64,000 nt of DNA from Odontocerum albicorne (GCA_949825065.1 OX463847.1:32936115-33000114), one strand, 5' to 3'; positions 44,271 to 57,671 are shown, counted from the stretch's first letter. Notes: generated by a model from the letters alone, not told the origin. Made by a program: numbers and translations.

Positions 44271-46674
44271 AATTTTTTTTCATAAAATTATACAATAAAA
44301 TGTAGCGTGTATTTTTTTGGCAATAAAACCATAATTCGAATAAAGACAATAAATAACATATAAACAAAATATAAAATGAATATATAAATTCAAAAATCAA
44401 GGTTTTAGGGCGAGAAATTTATATAGTATAAACAAACACGAAATTCAAAATTATATATAAACAAACACGAAATTCAAATCAATAAAATATATGCAATTTG
44501 GAAAATATAAACACTACAGAAAATTTGAAAATAGGACAAACATATCATATAATCAAAGTTTAATCCTGTGGAGAAAGTTATCGCAATTGGGGCATGAAAC
44601 CACTTTTTTTTTTACTATTATATATTCTACGTACTAAACACGCAGGTGTTTGACAAATATTGCAGAATAGCCTGGTTTTTTTTCTCGAATGTTTTTAATA
44701 AAACCCACAACTTCCTCTTTTGAGGACCTCACGGGGTGCCAACAGGGTATTATTTACTAATGTTTCGGATATCGACTCGCCACAATATGTTAAAACTGTA
44801 TTAAAAGCATCTTGTTGTTGCTATTTTTCCTTTTTAAGATATTGGGCATTGCCAATTCCAAACTTAACTCTCTTGTGAAATGTTTTCGGTGGTATTAATT
44901 ATTTTGTTTCCACTCTGGATATTTGTCTATCCATAAGAGGTATGCATTCAATGCAGCCATATCTATAATTTCCATAAAAAGACGGAAAGGCCATCTTCTC
45001 GTTGACCTTGAGCAAGAGTACTCTCAAGTAATTTGGTCTCCCGTATCTACTCCAATTTTCGTATTATTATAATGATGTATAATTACTATAGTGGCTTTTG
45101 TTTTTCTGAATAATCAATTTCTGCATCATTGAATTGAGTGGATAATAATAAAACTGCTTAATTTTTTGTGGTACACACGAAACAAGTATTTTATTTTCAG
45201 CTACTATGGATTGTTTTCTCTCTAGACGGTATAAATTCAAGTGAGATTACTCTTTTATTTTTTCGAAGCGTGCCAGTTAGAGTTAAACCTTTTAATAAAA
45301 GATTATCGGCTAATTTGATGGAGGTAATAAAAATACCTGTGGTTATCCTCCTGTTCGTGCCATACTGCGGTTGAACCATTTCTATAACTACTCAGTTACC
45401 TTGATTTATCTCTCTCTACGATTATTTATCATACCAGAATAAGCCTGTAAATTTGTTATGCGTCATATGCCGCCGCAGTCGGCAGCAACCCAGATTTTGA
45501 TGCCATATTTACCAAGTTTAGACTTCATGTACACGCGAAATGAACAATTCTCTCTAAAGTTTGGCAAACGTTCATCTACAGTTATATTCGAAGATGGAGA
45601 ATAATTGCTTTTGCACATATCAATAAACATTTTTGAAATCCACTTAATTGGTTCTAATTTATCTGAAAAAACCCTGATATCTCTCTTCTCGGGTTTCTTT
45701 ATCATCAAAACGAATATGACTGTAAATATAGATGAATCTATCTCGAGACAGAGCTGTTGTGAAAAATGACTGGCAAAAGGGACTTTCACTTATCCACAAT
45801 TCACTCAAAGATAGCTTTCGTGTTCGATTTCTGCCAGGTGCGAGCAATATTCCAATGAATTCATATAAATCGTCTTTTGATATTGGTTGGTTCTTTTCTG
45901 AATGAATTCGATTTAAATGACGATTTGTTTCTTAAACATCACTTTTACCACCTCTTCATTTACAAACAGACAACACATATCTTTTATGGAATGTACATTT
46001 ATACTTGAATTTCTCAGTCCAGAATCTTCGATGAGAATATTTGATACCCGACCGATGCCTCGAAGATTGAGGTGGTACTCGTAATGAACTCCATTCGAAT
46101 CCATGTTTTGATGTAAATAATATTTCTTCGTCTTCTTCACTCGTCTCCAAATCAGAATATACTTCATCCTGTACCTCGACAAAATCTTCTGATTCTGATA
46201 TATTGCCTGTCGCCTTAAATTCCAAATCGCTATCATCGCCGTCGATATTTCCCGCCATCTCAATTATTATATTTTTGAAAATGAAATAATAAATAAAATG
46301 TATTATACATTTATTATAAAAAGAGTAATGGTACAATATAACATACCAGATAAAAAATGATAATAGAAAAAACATACCAGATAAAAATAAAAAATAACAA
46401 TCAGGATTATAAAACTGGTGACGACCCCTGGAACGGGCGCTATACGAACTGTCAAAAAAGAATGAGTGTTTGACATTTCGTCAATTCGCGATTTAAAATC
46501 ATTAATTTCTGTTGAATTAACTATGAATATTTTGTTTCCTAATGACATCATTCAAATCATAGAGGTTTCGATGAGGAATACATAAAGTATGAAGACCCTG
46601 CAAGCAGTATATTTCGAGAAATTAAATAAAATATAAGTCATGATCACTCGCTATCCATCACCGTACGGCAAGTG
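43667..46674 (-). mobile_element. piggyBac transposon with one duplicated terminus
   Basis: The left end CACTTCCCTTACTGTG and the right end, in reverse CACTTGCCGTACGGTG, form a short terminal inverted repeat. TTAA lies outside the right end (46675-46678) and before the left end. TTAA plus left terminus occurs twice, at 43663 and 43967, 304 bp apart. The inner copy gives a 2.7-kb element, a normal piggyBac length. A decayed transposase gene fills the right two thirds. Confidence 0.88.
44600..46258 (-). pseudogene. piggyBac transposase, decayed
   Basis: Start ATG at 46256-46258 (MAGNIDGDDSDLEF), with an acidic N-terminus as in the family. After a frameshift near 46070 and others: SLSELWISESPFCQSFFTTA, LSRDRFIYIYSHIRFDDKET, FSDKLEPIKW, and ITVDERLPNFRENCSFRVYM with the first catalytic Asp. 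The second-Asp region is RRITTGIFITSIKLADNLL, where the expected DN is lost. The third is readable as KIGVDT. Later pieces include RKNKRVISLEFIP, a degraded MEIIDMAALNAYLL region and a cysteine-rich tail (LFCNICQTPACL). At least four frame breaks and the missing Asp make it inactive. Confidence 0.88.
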
Positions 46675-46678
46675 TTAA

Positions 46679-49228
46679 TAAACTATCATAAATATTATAA
46701 GTTTGTACACGACTTTGGCAAAAATATAAAATATTTAAGAGTGTTTGAAATTATGAGTGTATAAAACTTAATATCTAATAATTTTCCAATTCTTTTTATC
46801 CAAGCATTTCAAAATGATGAAATAAGTTTTTGGAGTTAGACATTTGGCCTCGTTGCTAATCAAATATATATCGTATAGTACTCGTAAATTGACATTTTAC
46901 TTGTCATTTAACTTCATATAAAGATTTTTGACAGTTGACACAAAGTGTCAAAGTTTGAAAAGTTTTCTCTAGTGATCGAATATGATTGTCAGCTATCATG
47001 TAAATAGAAGACTGCCTGTGTGTACGATGATTTATTGTATGAAATCTGTTGCACTTTAGTTCCGATTGCAAAGATATCAAAGTCCCAAGACAATCGGCCA
47101 GTTTAATCTGGTGAAATCTTGTGATGGGCAGTTTTTTATACAGCGCTATTTTGTGTTGCTTAATAGTGCAATATAAATTTATGGTAATCATCACATACAT
47201 GTAAACTACAGAACAATATCAATTCAGATGTAAAACTATTATGGATGAGATCCTGCCAGGAATCGAAGCTTGGGCGCCCAATTGCTTAACATAAATGCTA
47301 ATTATTGTAGAGCAAATAAAACCAAGCTCACATGGAAGAACTATAATTTGTTTTTTAAAATGGCTACCTAACATAGTGACCAACTTATAAATAACGTCAA
47401 TTCTTATTGAATATCTTTATACGTGGTATCGAGTGTAAAACGAAAGAGATTAAAACAGCAGTAAATAAACGTTTTTATTCGGTGCATCTAGTAAAAAAAA
47501 CACTACGGTCAAAAGCTCAAAATCTATTTATGATGTCAGCTTTTTAATATTGTCAGCTGTTCAGTTTTTAGACATTAAACTCATGATTATAATACTTAAC
47601 ACAAAAATTATGAATGAAACACGACTTCTTAATGTCAGGATGACTTCTAATATCTCTGCACCATACAGCAGCATCTGAAGGATTCACGAGTGAGTACGGA
47701 TTTATAATGTCTGCAACTGAGTGTAGTCTGCAGGCAATTTATCACTCATTCACACAGTATATTCGAGTAAGTGTGAACAAGCTTGTTAGGGGTAGATCTG
47801 GCGACACTATGAATGTTACACAGATTATGTGGGAGAGTCAATATATCATGTTTATGGATTGTTTCTTAGCTGATGCGTTGAATTCTTGGGTTAATTATAA
47901 TGGTGTAGTATAAGATTTCTTAATTTAAATTTTCTCATTTTTGAGGTGTAAAAATGGTGATTTGTTGTTTTAAGACCAGTAAAATTTAATCATAGTGGTA
48001 TTATTTATGAATAATTAACTGAAATAAAATAAATTAAAACTATCCTTAAAAGTTTTTGTTTTATAACTAGATAAATAAATATTATAAATAAAGCTGAGTT
48101 TTCAAGTAGTAGAATCGGTGTAGAATTTCATAATGCTTATTTATATTGCTTATCTATCTAATATACATGTAAATAGGGGAAGATCTTATATTAATATCAA
48201 AATTGATACCTTCTAGTCTTAATCTTACAACCGCCTTTTTGACTGTCCTCGTAAACTTCCTGTTCTTTCATATTTGATTTTATTTTAAAAAGATTCTAGG
48301 GTTTTGGATTCCCAATTAAGTAGTTGATCCTTTAATGGCGTACATAAATTTTCTTTTATAACCAATAAAAACAAACGTTTACATTTATTTATTTTTCTGG
48401 TCAAAAGACCAATCTAAGTACTCCTACGTCTCAATATAACCATCTTTCAAATTGTATTAACTTAATAATACTCTTGACTACCTCTAAGCAATCAACCTAT
48501 TTAAACTACATGAATCCACCCACATAAAGACGACTTCTGCCATCACTGTGAAATATAAACATGCAAAAATTGGAGAATGAATATGATAAATGAAAATGAT
48601 GTAATAAAATTAATTTACTTCGTACGTGTCTAATCTTATTTCAATATTTATCTTTGCAGCTGTTTCACTTGATTTTTGTTTTGCTTTCAAAGGCAAATGT
48701 TTGAAAAAAAATTAAATATTTTATTTTACAAACTCATGGAAAATAAATTCTTCAAATTTACAGGAGAATTATATTTTATAAAACTTCCAACACTGGAATA
48801 TTTTAAGAAAATATTTTAACATGCTATTAAAATAATGAAATGTAGCTAAATGTGACATTCGTTGTTACCCTGGCGAATAGCACAGCAAATATGCAGTTCC
48901 TTTGCATATACTCGTATATCAAATTACATAGAGATCGCGGAGCAATATCAGCGACAAGTCACTTTAATTTGTAACATCGTGTAGCGAGCCAGCTAAATGA
49001 ACGGCGAGTATGCGGGACTATGCATCATTCTACTGGGTGGTTGCAATAAATGTATGCAAATATTTAAAGATAAATTGCACATTGTCGTTCGAGAGTAAGC
49101 ACAAATTGTTAAATATTGTTTCAAATATAATATACATGAACTGTTATTATTTTTGCTTGGTTTCAACATGTTTGATTTTTGTGTTATTAGAAATCAGTAA
49201 TAAACATAAAGGACAGGTTATATATTAG
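46679..49228. other. AT-rich stretch, no supported gene
   Basis: It contains a tRNA-like B-box piece at 47235-47275 (in reverse GCTTCGATTCCTGGCAG), possibly a SINE relic. Frames at 46904-47200 and 47707-47913 have no match or splice support. Confidence 0.4.
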
Positions 49229-49262
49229 ATTCCCGGATTTGATTCCCGGTGGTTCATAAGCT
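49229..49262 (+). repeat. SINE B-box fragment
   Basis: ATTCCCGGATTTGATTCCCGG resembles the B-box end of the SINE head. Flanks are eroded, so assignment is weak. Confidence 0.3.
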
Positions 49263-49489
49263 GATTAAATTTTCCTTCTCATTGTCTTGACGTTCAGAAG
49301 CCGCCTACCAAAAATTCTTGGAGTGCTCTTGGGGTAACCGGTGTTACGAAATAGTGCTACAGAAATTTCTAGATATTATTCATAATTAAATAAATTAAAA
49401 CACTTCAGTTCAAAAAATACACTCAAGTCCACTTTTGTTTAATTAAACGTGCGATTTCACACAAAAAAGGTAAAAAAAAGGGGAAAAGA

Positions 49490-49534
49490 TTCCCATTTGC
49501 CGGATTTTTTACGAACGTAATCTGGCAACGGGAA
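49490..49534. repeat. Imperfect inverted repeat in a GC-richer patch
   Basis: TTCCCATTTGCCGGATT and, 12 bp later, its near reverse complement AATCTGGCAACGGGAA (one indel, two mismatches). It lies in a patch (49440-49640) less AT-rich than its surroundings. Function unknown. Confidence 0.55.
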
Positions 49535-50118
49535 AAATTGGACCGCTTTTATTCGTCCAAAAAGCTCATGTCATAAAGCTCCTCTGTTCATATCGCATTT
49601 TTGCCTAATCAAGGAACTAACGAGCCACTCAATCTTGGAGCTTTTCAGATGTCAGTATATTTTAAGCTCATCATTTGTGTTAAGGGAAATTCACTGTTTA
49701 TTATTTGTAGCTCGAATATTAAAACGATTATTACGTTGTATGTAGTTATAAATAGGTTTTTATGATTATTATTTTTTTCGCTTTTTTGCAGATTAAGAAG
49801 CTTTTGTTGGCTCTGGTAATATTTATATACGGGTTATTTTGACCTTAAGTTTACGACCAGTGAAATCAGAACCTTAAAAATGTAACAGTTATGAAAATAT
49901 GAAAACGTAACATGATTTATATAATTTGTAGAAAAAAAAAAAGAAAATGCGTACTATTGGACACAACAGGCCAGGATTCAGAAGACCTAAGGCCGTATTG
50001 CGGTGCAAAAAAAAGTATATACTTCATTAGTATTGTAGACACTTCATTAGTATAATAGAAGATGATTTGATGAGAAGATGATATGAGAGTAAAGACACCA
50101 ACTGGATGGCTAGATAAT

Positions 50119-50235
50119 GACCTCTGCGATTTACTTGGTTAGACTCTAGACATCATTTTAGGGTTTTGGGTTCGATTCCCGATAGAACTCGAAAAAAAAA
50201 ACAAAAAGTGTACCAGTCTTGTAAAATATTATATA
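50119..50235 (+). repeat. tRNA-headed SINE, 3' truncated
   Basis: Plus strand: GACCTCTGCGATTTACTTGG (A-box side), TTGGGTTCGATTCCCGATAG (B box), then GTGTACCAGTCTTG. The tail beyond this is not recognisable. Confidence 0.72.
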
Positions 50236-51172
50236 TCGTCTGGTAACAATACTCACATGCGCTAGACTTGTGCGAGTGTTGTTTGTTGACTCTTCGTGTA
50301 CGGAGTAGTAATGCCAAAACTTGCGATGACGAAACACAAGTTTCGTGCCTACTCAATTGGTTTTAAAAGTTTGATTATTGGGGTTTAAGTCATTGTCTTA
50401 TACTTACGTTTTTAAATCCCCATTTTCAATAAAATAAAAGAATTTAATGTACAGAAAATTAAAAAAAAAAGTTCCAAGTTAAATGATGAAGTGGTTGATG
50501 TGAATTAATATTTATGTGATGCGGTTATTCTGTATGTGATAGCTTAAATTTAAGTATGTGAGTAAAAATGAGTGTTTTATTTGAGTGTTTTAAGATAAAT
50601 ATTGTATATAAAATTAATCATTCAGAAATGAGACCACTTCGTTACAGGTCTTGCCAAGAGAAGTGATTCTCTCTATCCACAATATGCAGGATATTTATTT
50701 TACATGGTTAAAAAAATTTACTCATTGGTTCACCTTTTCATTAAAATGACGTAAATTGTAAAAGTTATACTGTGGATAGTAAAAAAAATAGTTTTTCAAT
50801 TACAAAAGTATCCCAAAAAACAAATGAAAAGAAAACGAAATTAAAACGGTGAAAGGAAACAACAGTAAGAAAAAATAAATGTACGGAAAAGGATGAATAA
50901 AACAGGAATTAAGGTGTTTTGCTAACATGTTAAACTCCCGATGTATAAAGTGTTCGTGAGCTTTTGAAATCCATTATTTTGTACAATCATAATTTATAAT
51001 CGAAATAAATATTTGTCGGAATATTAATAGAAAAGCGTTAATATCACAGTTTTTGCTTAACAAGCAATAAATTTCAGCGTGAAGAGCAATTTAGCTGTTA
51101 GCTATATGGTAGTATATATGCAAAAATAATCCAAACCATCAAACAAATTTTATTAGATCTTTAATTTTTTTT
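50236..51172. other. AT-rich stretch, nothing recognised
   Basis: No supported feature. Confidence 0.5.
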
Positions 51173-51417
51173 GAACAGTGCTATTTATTATGTTCATATT
51201 TCATCTGACGAACATGTTAAATAATACGACTTGGAGACACGTTACTCACTTTTGAACAGTGCTATTTATTCTCGTCATATTCCATCTGACGAACATGTTA
51301 AAGAATATGGCTTGGAGACACGTTACCCACTTTGGAACAGTGCTATTTATTCTTGTTCATATTCCATCTGACGAACATGTTAAATAATATGGCTTGGAGA
51401 CACGTTACCCACTTTTC
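51173..51417. repeat. 81-bp tandem repeat, three units
   Basis: Units start at 51173, 51254 and 51335 with GAACAGTGCTATTTATT and contain CATCTGACGAACATGTTAAA and CTTGGAGACACGTTAC(C/T)CAC. Identity is roughly 90% or better. Each unit includes the palindrome ACATGT. Non-coding. Confidence 0.95.
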
Positions 51418-51689
51418 TTGGGTATGTCGATACTATTGCATCCGGAGGTGACCATAATACTCTAAACTGCACCCTTGAATGGAATATAAAGATAATCGAC
51501 CAATAAAAGTATAGAGGTAAACCTATTTATAATCATATCTGATTATTTGTTCGATACTTTTTAATTTTTTTTTAAAATATATCTAGCCATTATCTTAGAA
51601 CGGTTTAAACTTCATCGTCTGTACAAGGATCTATAACCTGGTCAAGTCCTGCGCGTATTTGGTCCTAGGACACTTACTTTGATTCTACC

Positions 51690-52320
51690 ACGTACATACA
51701 TACACATCGTCACCTCTCCTATTAGAGGCTTCATATGAATAAGCCTTTTCACTCTCCCTCTTTCTGAATTTGATAAATTTAGTCTTGATTGTTTTTTTAA
51801 TTACTCTCTTCTTCATTTAGATACTTTGTAGTACAGTATACAAATGACAAGTTTACTGCCATATAACAGTTTTTTTTACCAACCACACAAGACTTACGCA
51901 GCTTTGTATCCATTTTATTGATCTTCACAAACTTTCCATGCTACTCGTGGCGATTCTTTTAATAAATCTCTCATATTTTATTCTTTCAACGTGGCCGTAC
52001 TATCTTAATAATTCTTTCTTCATCTTAAGCAATGCACCTTCTTTCAATCCGCATTCTTTCCTAATGTCCTGATCTCTAGCTCTATAACAAACAATTTTTC
52101 CATACTTTTTACGCAACACTTTTTCGTTTTTACCAGATATATCACACTTTCCTTATTTTTTTGCTTTTGCGTGTATATCTTAATGTTGCTACCAAGAATC
52201 AATTATAAGCAGCCAGCCTTGACTTTATTTAAATGTTCCAGTCGTTAAACATATTGCATGCCTGCCATTCACTTTATTGCCTCTGATGTTATGTATTTTT
52301 TAATGATGGTAAGGATTCTA
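51690..52320 (-). pseudogene. LINE fragment with nested SINE tail
   Basis: The LINE 3' end near 51690 (CACGTACATACATACACATC, CACCTCTCC) and its polymerase region (ATTCTTTCAACGTGGCCGT to CATTCACTTTATTGCCTC) run in reverse. The latter is shared with 53760-54070. A SINE tail relic (TTTACTGCCATATAACAG, ACCAACCACACAAG) lies inside at 51855-51890. Confidence 0.5.
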
Positions 52321-52979
52321 CTGATAAAAATACTAGTGTTTTCATCGATAGTATAAAATAAAATATCTCTTTTGTTGCTTTCAGTTCTTTACGGTAGGAA
52401 ATTATACGTTTTAAATAAATTACTTTGATTTATATACTTTCATTATGCAGGGCAATTTCTTTAAATCGCCTTTTTTCCTTCGCCCTCGTTCCTTACTATT
52501 ACATACAGATTCTATGAGGTTTTCCGCATTTTGTGGTTACATATAGTCATGAAAATAGATTTTTAGTTCATCACAAAACATAAAATAGAGGATTGTAGGT
52601 TGGTTCTTTATTACTTTTATAAATCCATAAATCATAGTTTACTAACATAATCATTTTGTTTATTAACTTGTACAGTATTCATGAATATTTGCATATTATG
52701 TGAAAATATGCGTTCACCACGGAAATGCTACAGTATTTTATGAAGATAAATTACTTTGTAAGTGAATAAATTATTCATTGAACACATTGGCATTTGTAAA
52801 AAAAAACAAACTTTTATTTTGAAAATATTTAAATGAGAAAAAAGGATTATTATTAAAAAACCAGTAAGCAGTTTCAATTGTAAAGGAAAAAAAATGATTA
52901 AGTACTGTAATAGATTGACAAACAAGATATTAATTTAGTATTAAAATATATTTCTAAAGTTATTTGATTTATTTTGTAA
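52321..52979. other. AT-rich stretch, nothing recognised
   Basis: No supported feature. Confidence 0.5.
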
Positions 52980-53180
52980 ACTTTGTTAAATATAAGACAT
53001 CTGACGGGTTTTTCGCCATGTGGTAATGTCTTCCAACCAATTTTACAGATGATGATGAAAATAAATATTTGAAAGCTTTATTTTGAAAAAACATATTTTT
53101 TTCGTTGCATACAGAACAACTTAGCACTTTATTGTCAATGAAAAATTCCTTCCAACCAATCAGGAAGGTGTTTAAAATAG
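52980..53180 (-). repeat. Two SINE tail fragments
   Basis: At 52997-53042 (GGGTTTTTCGCCATGTGG, CTTCCAACCAA) and 53110-53170 (CAACTTAGCACTTTATTGTC, CTTCCAACCAATCAGGAAGG). Both are the conserved tail block in reverse, without heads. Confidence 0.55.
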
Positions 53181-53429
53181 TACAATATATTTGCATAATA
53201 AACTGAATCTGCTATTCTTTTCTTCTTTAAAATAACGATCGAGAATGAAAATTGGTGCAAATGAAGTATGAATCATATTTTCGGTTTTTACCTACTTATT
53301 TTAATGCTTTTAAGTTGGCAGCAAGGACAGCGTTAACATATAATTCATTTGAACGTTACAGTAATAAACTAGTTAACAATAAAAATATAAATAATCCGAA
53401 ATAAGAAAAATATGAGGGAGACTTTTTCT

Positions 53430-54080
53430 TCTTCTATATACTAAAGTTTCTCTTCTCTTCGGAGGTTGATGATCATCATAGCTTTCTAGGATTTAGAGGC
53501 CGCTGCTCTGAACAAATATTGATGGCATCACAATGAAACCACTCCCGGAAGTTCATCAACTAGAAAATGTGTTTTATTTTCACGCGTCATCTGCCGCGAA
53601 TTTTCTTCTGCAATATAGGTTGAAGGATTTTATATTTTTCTCCTCGCGTTCAATTTCAAAGTACTCTAACTTTATCCTTTTAATGATGGATAATACTATT
53701 ATATCTTTATTCATCCGTTTAAAGACGTCATAATTACGTACTTGGTCAAAATACTTTCGAGATTCTTAGATAGCATTATATTTTAAATGTTTATAGTTTC
53801 GTTTTGGTAGCCTGAGTAAGTCTCAATGATTTTACACCATAGAGAAATACGGGGAATATATTGTAACGTGACATTGTTTTCCCACCCACTAGTATATTTA
53901 TCTCATTTTCATCCTGTTTTGCTACGTTCAACTTTCACTTGTAATTCCAAACGTTGGGACTAATATCTCATTAAAAACAGCCAACTTTGTTTCTATTAGA
54001 ATGCTTCGGTCGGTAAATACATTGTAAATCCACTATTCACTCTATTACCTGCTGTATTGTACACTTCCTTGAGCAAACAA
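53430..54080 (-). pseudogene. RTE/Jockey-like LINE C-terminus with GAA-rich tail
   Basis: In reverse the block from 53720 gives IIKRIKLEYFE, the counterpart of KKRKLEYFGHIMR. After breaks, WFHCDAI...FRAAA, ..MMIANLRREETL follows the family end HWFxxxxxxLFxAAAxKxxxAMMIANLR. The 3' tail near 53430 is GAAGAAGAAAAAG. Upstream (53760-54080) is the earlier polymerase region. Many stops. The tail composition resembles that of the insertion at 1010-2157. Confidence 0.7.
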
Positions 54081-56483
54081 AATCTAAGAAAGTAAATAAC
54101 CCATATGTGGGAATATAAAAAAAATATTTTTGTTAAGAATTATTAAGAATGATCGATACGTCTGAAAAATTAAAATAAATATAAGCTTATTATTACAAAT
54201 TTAAGAGCTAACAAATTATTTCCGAAAAGAATGAATCATTCCGGAACTATTCGTAGACATAACGAATCACCCGCTGCTCCGTAACACATTCGTATTATGT
54301 TTTACGAGCGGTGTCACGCTCTGGGTTCCCAGTCCTTCAGGACTGCGTGTACTCCAATATAAATAAATAATATTTTAGCCTACCAGCTCTAGCAAACGCT
54401 TCGTTGAAATTGATCTATCCATTGTGGGTTAAATTTATCAACGTGTTGGAAAAATTTGTTGACGGAAAAATGGTTTTATGTGTATCATTTTCAAGACAGA
54501 CTTATTTAACAGAAACATATAATACATAATTGATAACTCCGAGTTTTTAAGTTTGATTTAAGCTAAGGGTTATTTTTACATTCAAAATGTAAGTAAATCA
54601 AAATTATTACGGGAAAAACATTTAAAACATGAAATAAAAAAAAGGTTTTAGAATCTAGAAGTACCAACGCAACATCCAAATATAATTATTTGTTTTATTT
54701 AATTTACGTATTATTCACAATACTATAATAAATCGTTTTAATTAAAACACTAACTGAAGAGTAAAAGTAGCCCTACCATTTTGTGGATATAAGAGTACAT
54801 AGCTACTTCCCTATGCAAGGGCTAAAAATGTGACCTCATTCGTTTATCATCAAGTTCGTATATTTATAATAAGTTATCACACACTCCTACTGCCACCAAT
54901 ATATCCAACAATTCGTCATCATCCGTTTTACATTCGCGTCAGTTATTCACTCACAAGACCTTCAAAAGCTCCTTCCTCACTCTTAGCTCTTACCCTGTAA
55001 ATAAGCCATCTTGTTATATACTTTTATTGTATATTTAAAGGCACACTATTACTAAACAAATACTTTTCCTCAGGAAGGTATTGTGAATTCTTAATGCAAA
55101 AAAACCGTATGTTTCTCCTCCCAAATGATATAGAGCACGTGGGTTTGGAATTAGATTCAGAACGTCGCTTTTTCTCATCGTCTATTTTGTTTAACACGTA
55201 CGAATAAATACGACTTGATTTATAAATAATCTTAGTATCCTGAAAACCAATCTAAAAAAGAAATTTCTATTTTGAACGTACACATGTATGTATTTGCAAA
55301 ACAGATATTAATGATTATGATGCAGAAGTTGGTTAATTGGAATGAGTTGTTTTCGCAGTAAATCTGCCACATGTATTTACATGAAAAAATTAAATAAATA
55401 AATATATGGATTATTTTAGAAGACTTTGTATTCTTCAGTGGTAAATATTTATAATTAAATTTTATAACACTGCATTAACTATTTTGCACAAATCTCGAAC
55501 CTATTAAAATCCATATTTAATTTGCAGAGCGTTAGTTCTTATCCAAACACTTTTATACTTCTGTAAGTCTTTCATGCGTCAAATTATTTCAAAGACTTTG
55601 TTAAAATTGGCAACATATCATAGTTTTTGTAAAAAATGTTTTATAAAACAAACCAAAGAATAAAAGAAAAATAATGCTATCGTTTTTCCAACAAAAAAAA
55701 ACAAATGATTTTATAAATAACAATAAACGACCACCCAAATTTATTTTTAAATAAACAAAATAAACTACCTCAAGATTATTTTCCTACTGACGAAACTATA
55801 AATGAGCTGTAAACGCCTATATATTATACATATATTTAGAACGCAAGCGTTACAAAAAGTGGGGCAAATTTACTTTGAATAGTCAATGAGTCCTCAGGTC
55901 AGAATTAACTTCAAAAAGTAAACATTGTTGGCATAACAATCAATTAAGAGAAAATAAGTAAAGCTAAACGTTTATCGAATTTCAGGCGGATTTTTTTTTG
56001 AAAATCCAAGTTGAGCGTTTTTTATTGGACGCCTTTCAAAATAATGATGCAGTGGCGTCAATTTTCATAAATTAATTTTTTTAATGTATTGTCAAGTATT
56101 ATTTATCTTTTTAGTTTACAATATTAAACAAGCAGTCATTAAATACATACGAATTTCTGGAATAATTAAAAAATATTTAAATTATGTCGATCTCTTATTA
56201 TACTTCTTTATAAGATCTGTCCTAATTTGAGGTTATCATCTAATTTACTCGAGTTAGTTTTCTATTCCAAAGAAAAAAAAACACTACTAGAAAATAAAAT
56301 ATTTTAAAATACATCTCGCATTAGTCGTTATTTTTTAAATATAAAAATATACTTTCCACACGATTAATAAAATAAACTATATAACATAATCCATGAAATT
56401 AAATTTTGAAGAATTAGATATTCAATTATAATTGTTAAAAGTAAGATGATAGTGAAATAAAGTTACATACAATAAAATTACAT
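54081..56483. other. AT-rich stretch, nothing firm
   Basis: A GC-richer scar at 54240-54360 holds a small hairpin AGTCCT/AGGACT. No gene or family is called. Confidence 0.4.
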
Positions 56484-56565
56484 TTAATAAGTGACAGCTA
56501 TTATACCATACAATGATGACCTTGTTAAACTGTAATTGTATGGGATAAGAGCTGTCACTAATTAA
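56484..56565. repeat. 82-bp hairpin with TTAA at both ends
   Basis: The left arm TTAATAAGTGACAGCTATTA and further to CATACAAT pairs with the right arm ATTGTATGGGATAAGAGC..AATTAA. Arms are about 31 bp with three mismatches and a 20-nt loop. TTAA at each extremity fits a minimal piggyBac-type MITE. The size and shape also fit a microRNA precursor. Confidence 0.8.
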
Positions 56566-57671
56566 GCCAAAAGGGACAAAGAACTATTAAAGTGTTTAAT
56601 TTTGATTTTCATAAAAATGGAATTCTTTGAATTGAAAATCGACACATTTAATTGGTCTTTTTTAAATATGATTTTATTGTATTTGTTTAAAAAATTTAAA
56701 GTAAAGGACATTCATTTAAGTTTAACATCTTAACGAAACTTATTTCATTATAACTAAGAGAGGTTTTTTTTGTTTTCATGATGGAGAAGAAAAGGAATAA
56801 AATGTAGAACTTTTATAATGCATCACACAAAACACGTTTTTCACATAAATAAAACTTAAGCATTTGTCTCTGAAATGTGCTTAAATAATCCTTGGGGTCT
56901 TAACTACCCCCTGTTAGAACTGTACTTTTGCAAAGAACTAAAGTTTCAGATTAGTTTTGTAACAAATTAACTAGTTGAGTTAGTTCTCTAAATGAATCTA
57001 AAGGCAATTTTAAACACCTTTTTAAAACAATCGATGTTCTGCTTTTTATTTCGTTTTCAGATAATGTTAGTTGGCGTATTTGTAAACCATTTTAGCGCCT
57101 CGGATCTTATTTCTGATTCTGAGTAAAGCACACAATACGGAATAAACCTTTTATGTGTTATTTAGGACTCGTAACATTACAAGTGTTGGTGAGTTTAGTG
57201 TAAAAAAAAACACCTGAACATCTAGGCGATATAATTATGTCAGAATATTTTTTATACTATATTGGATGAAAAACTAGGTTTTTCATTCATATTTACTACT
57301 AATCGGGGGAAGTGAGTTCTATATCGGAATCATAAGTCTTATATTGAAGCATTTCTAGGTCTCAATTTTAAAGGTGTTACTGTGCATTGATTTCAAAATT
57401 AGTGGCACCAATGGTCTGTCGCAAAGTAGACTGTGTACTATCTACTACTACTGTGATAAATGTTACTCGATATTTCACTACAGTAAAATTACTTAAATGA
57501 CCCTTACAAAGTAAACAAATATTTTCTGTAGGTACTTTTTTTTAAAAGGTGTAATTTTGGTTGTATGCATCGTAAGGAAACCGCGGTGTTCATCATGATA
57601 TAAATGTTATAATTCGTTCCTAAAGAACAAATATCTAAAATGTGATTTTTTTATTATAAAATTTGGGATAT
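56566..57671. other. AT-rich stretch, no supported gene
   Basis: A strong acceptor-like site (CTTTTTATTTCGTTTTCAG) ends at 57060, followed by 21 codons, a stop, and AATAAA near 57140. It is a possible short terminal exon, reported only as a finding. Confidence 0.35.

Noticed and set aside
47707..47913. 68-codon plus-strand frame
   Set aside because: Reasonable codon mix but no match, no splice sites and no neighbours.
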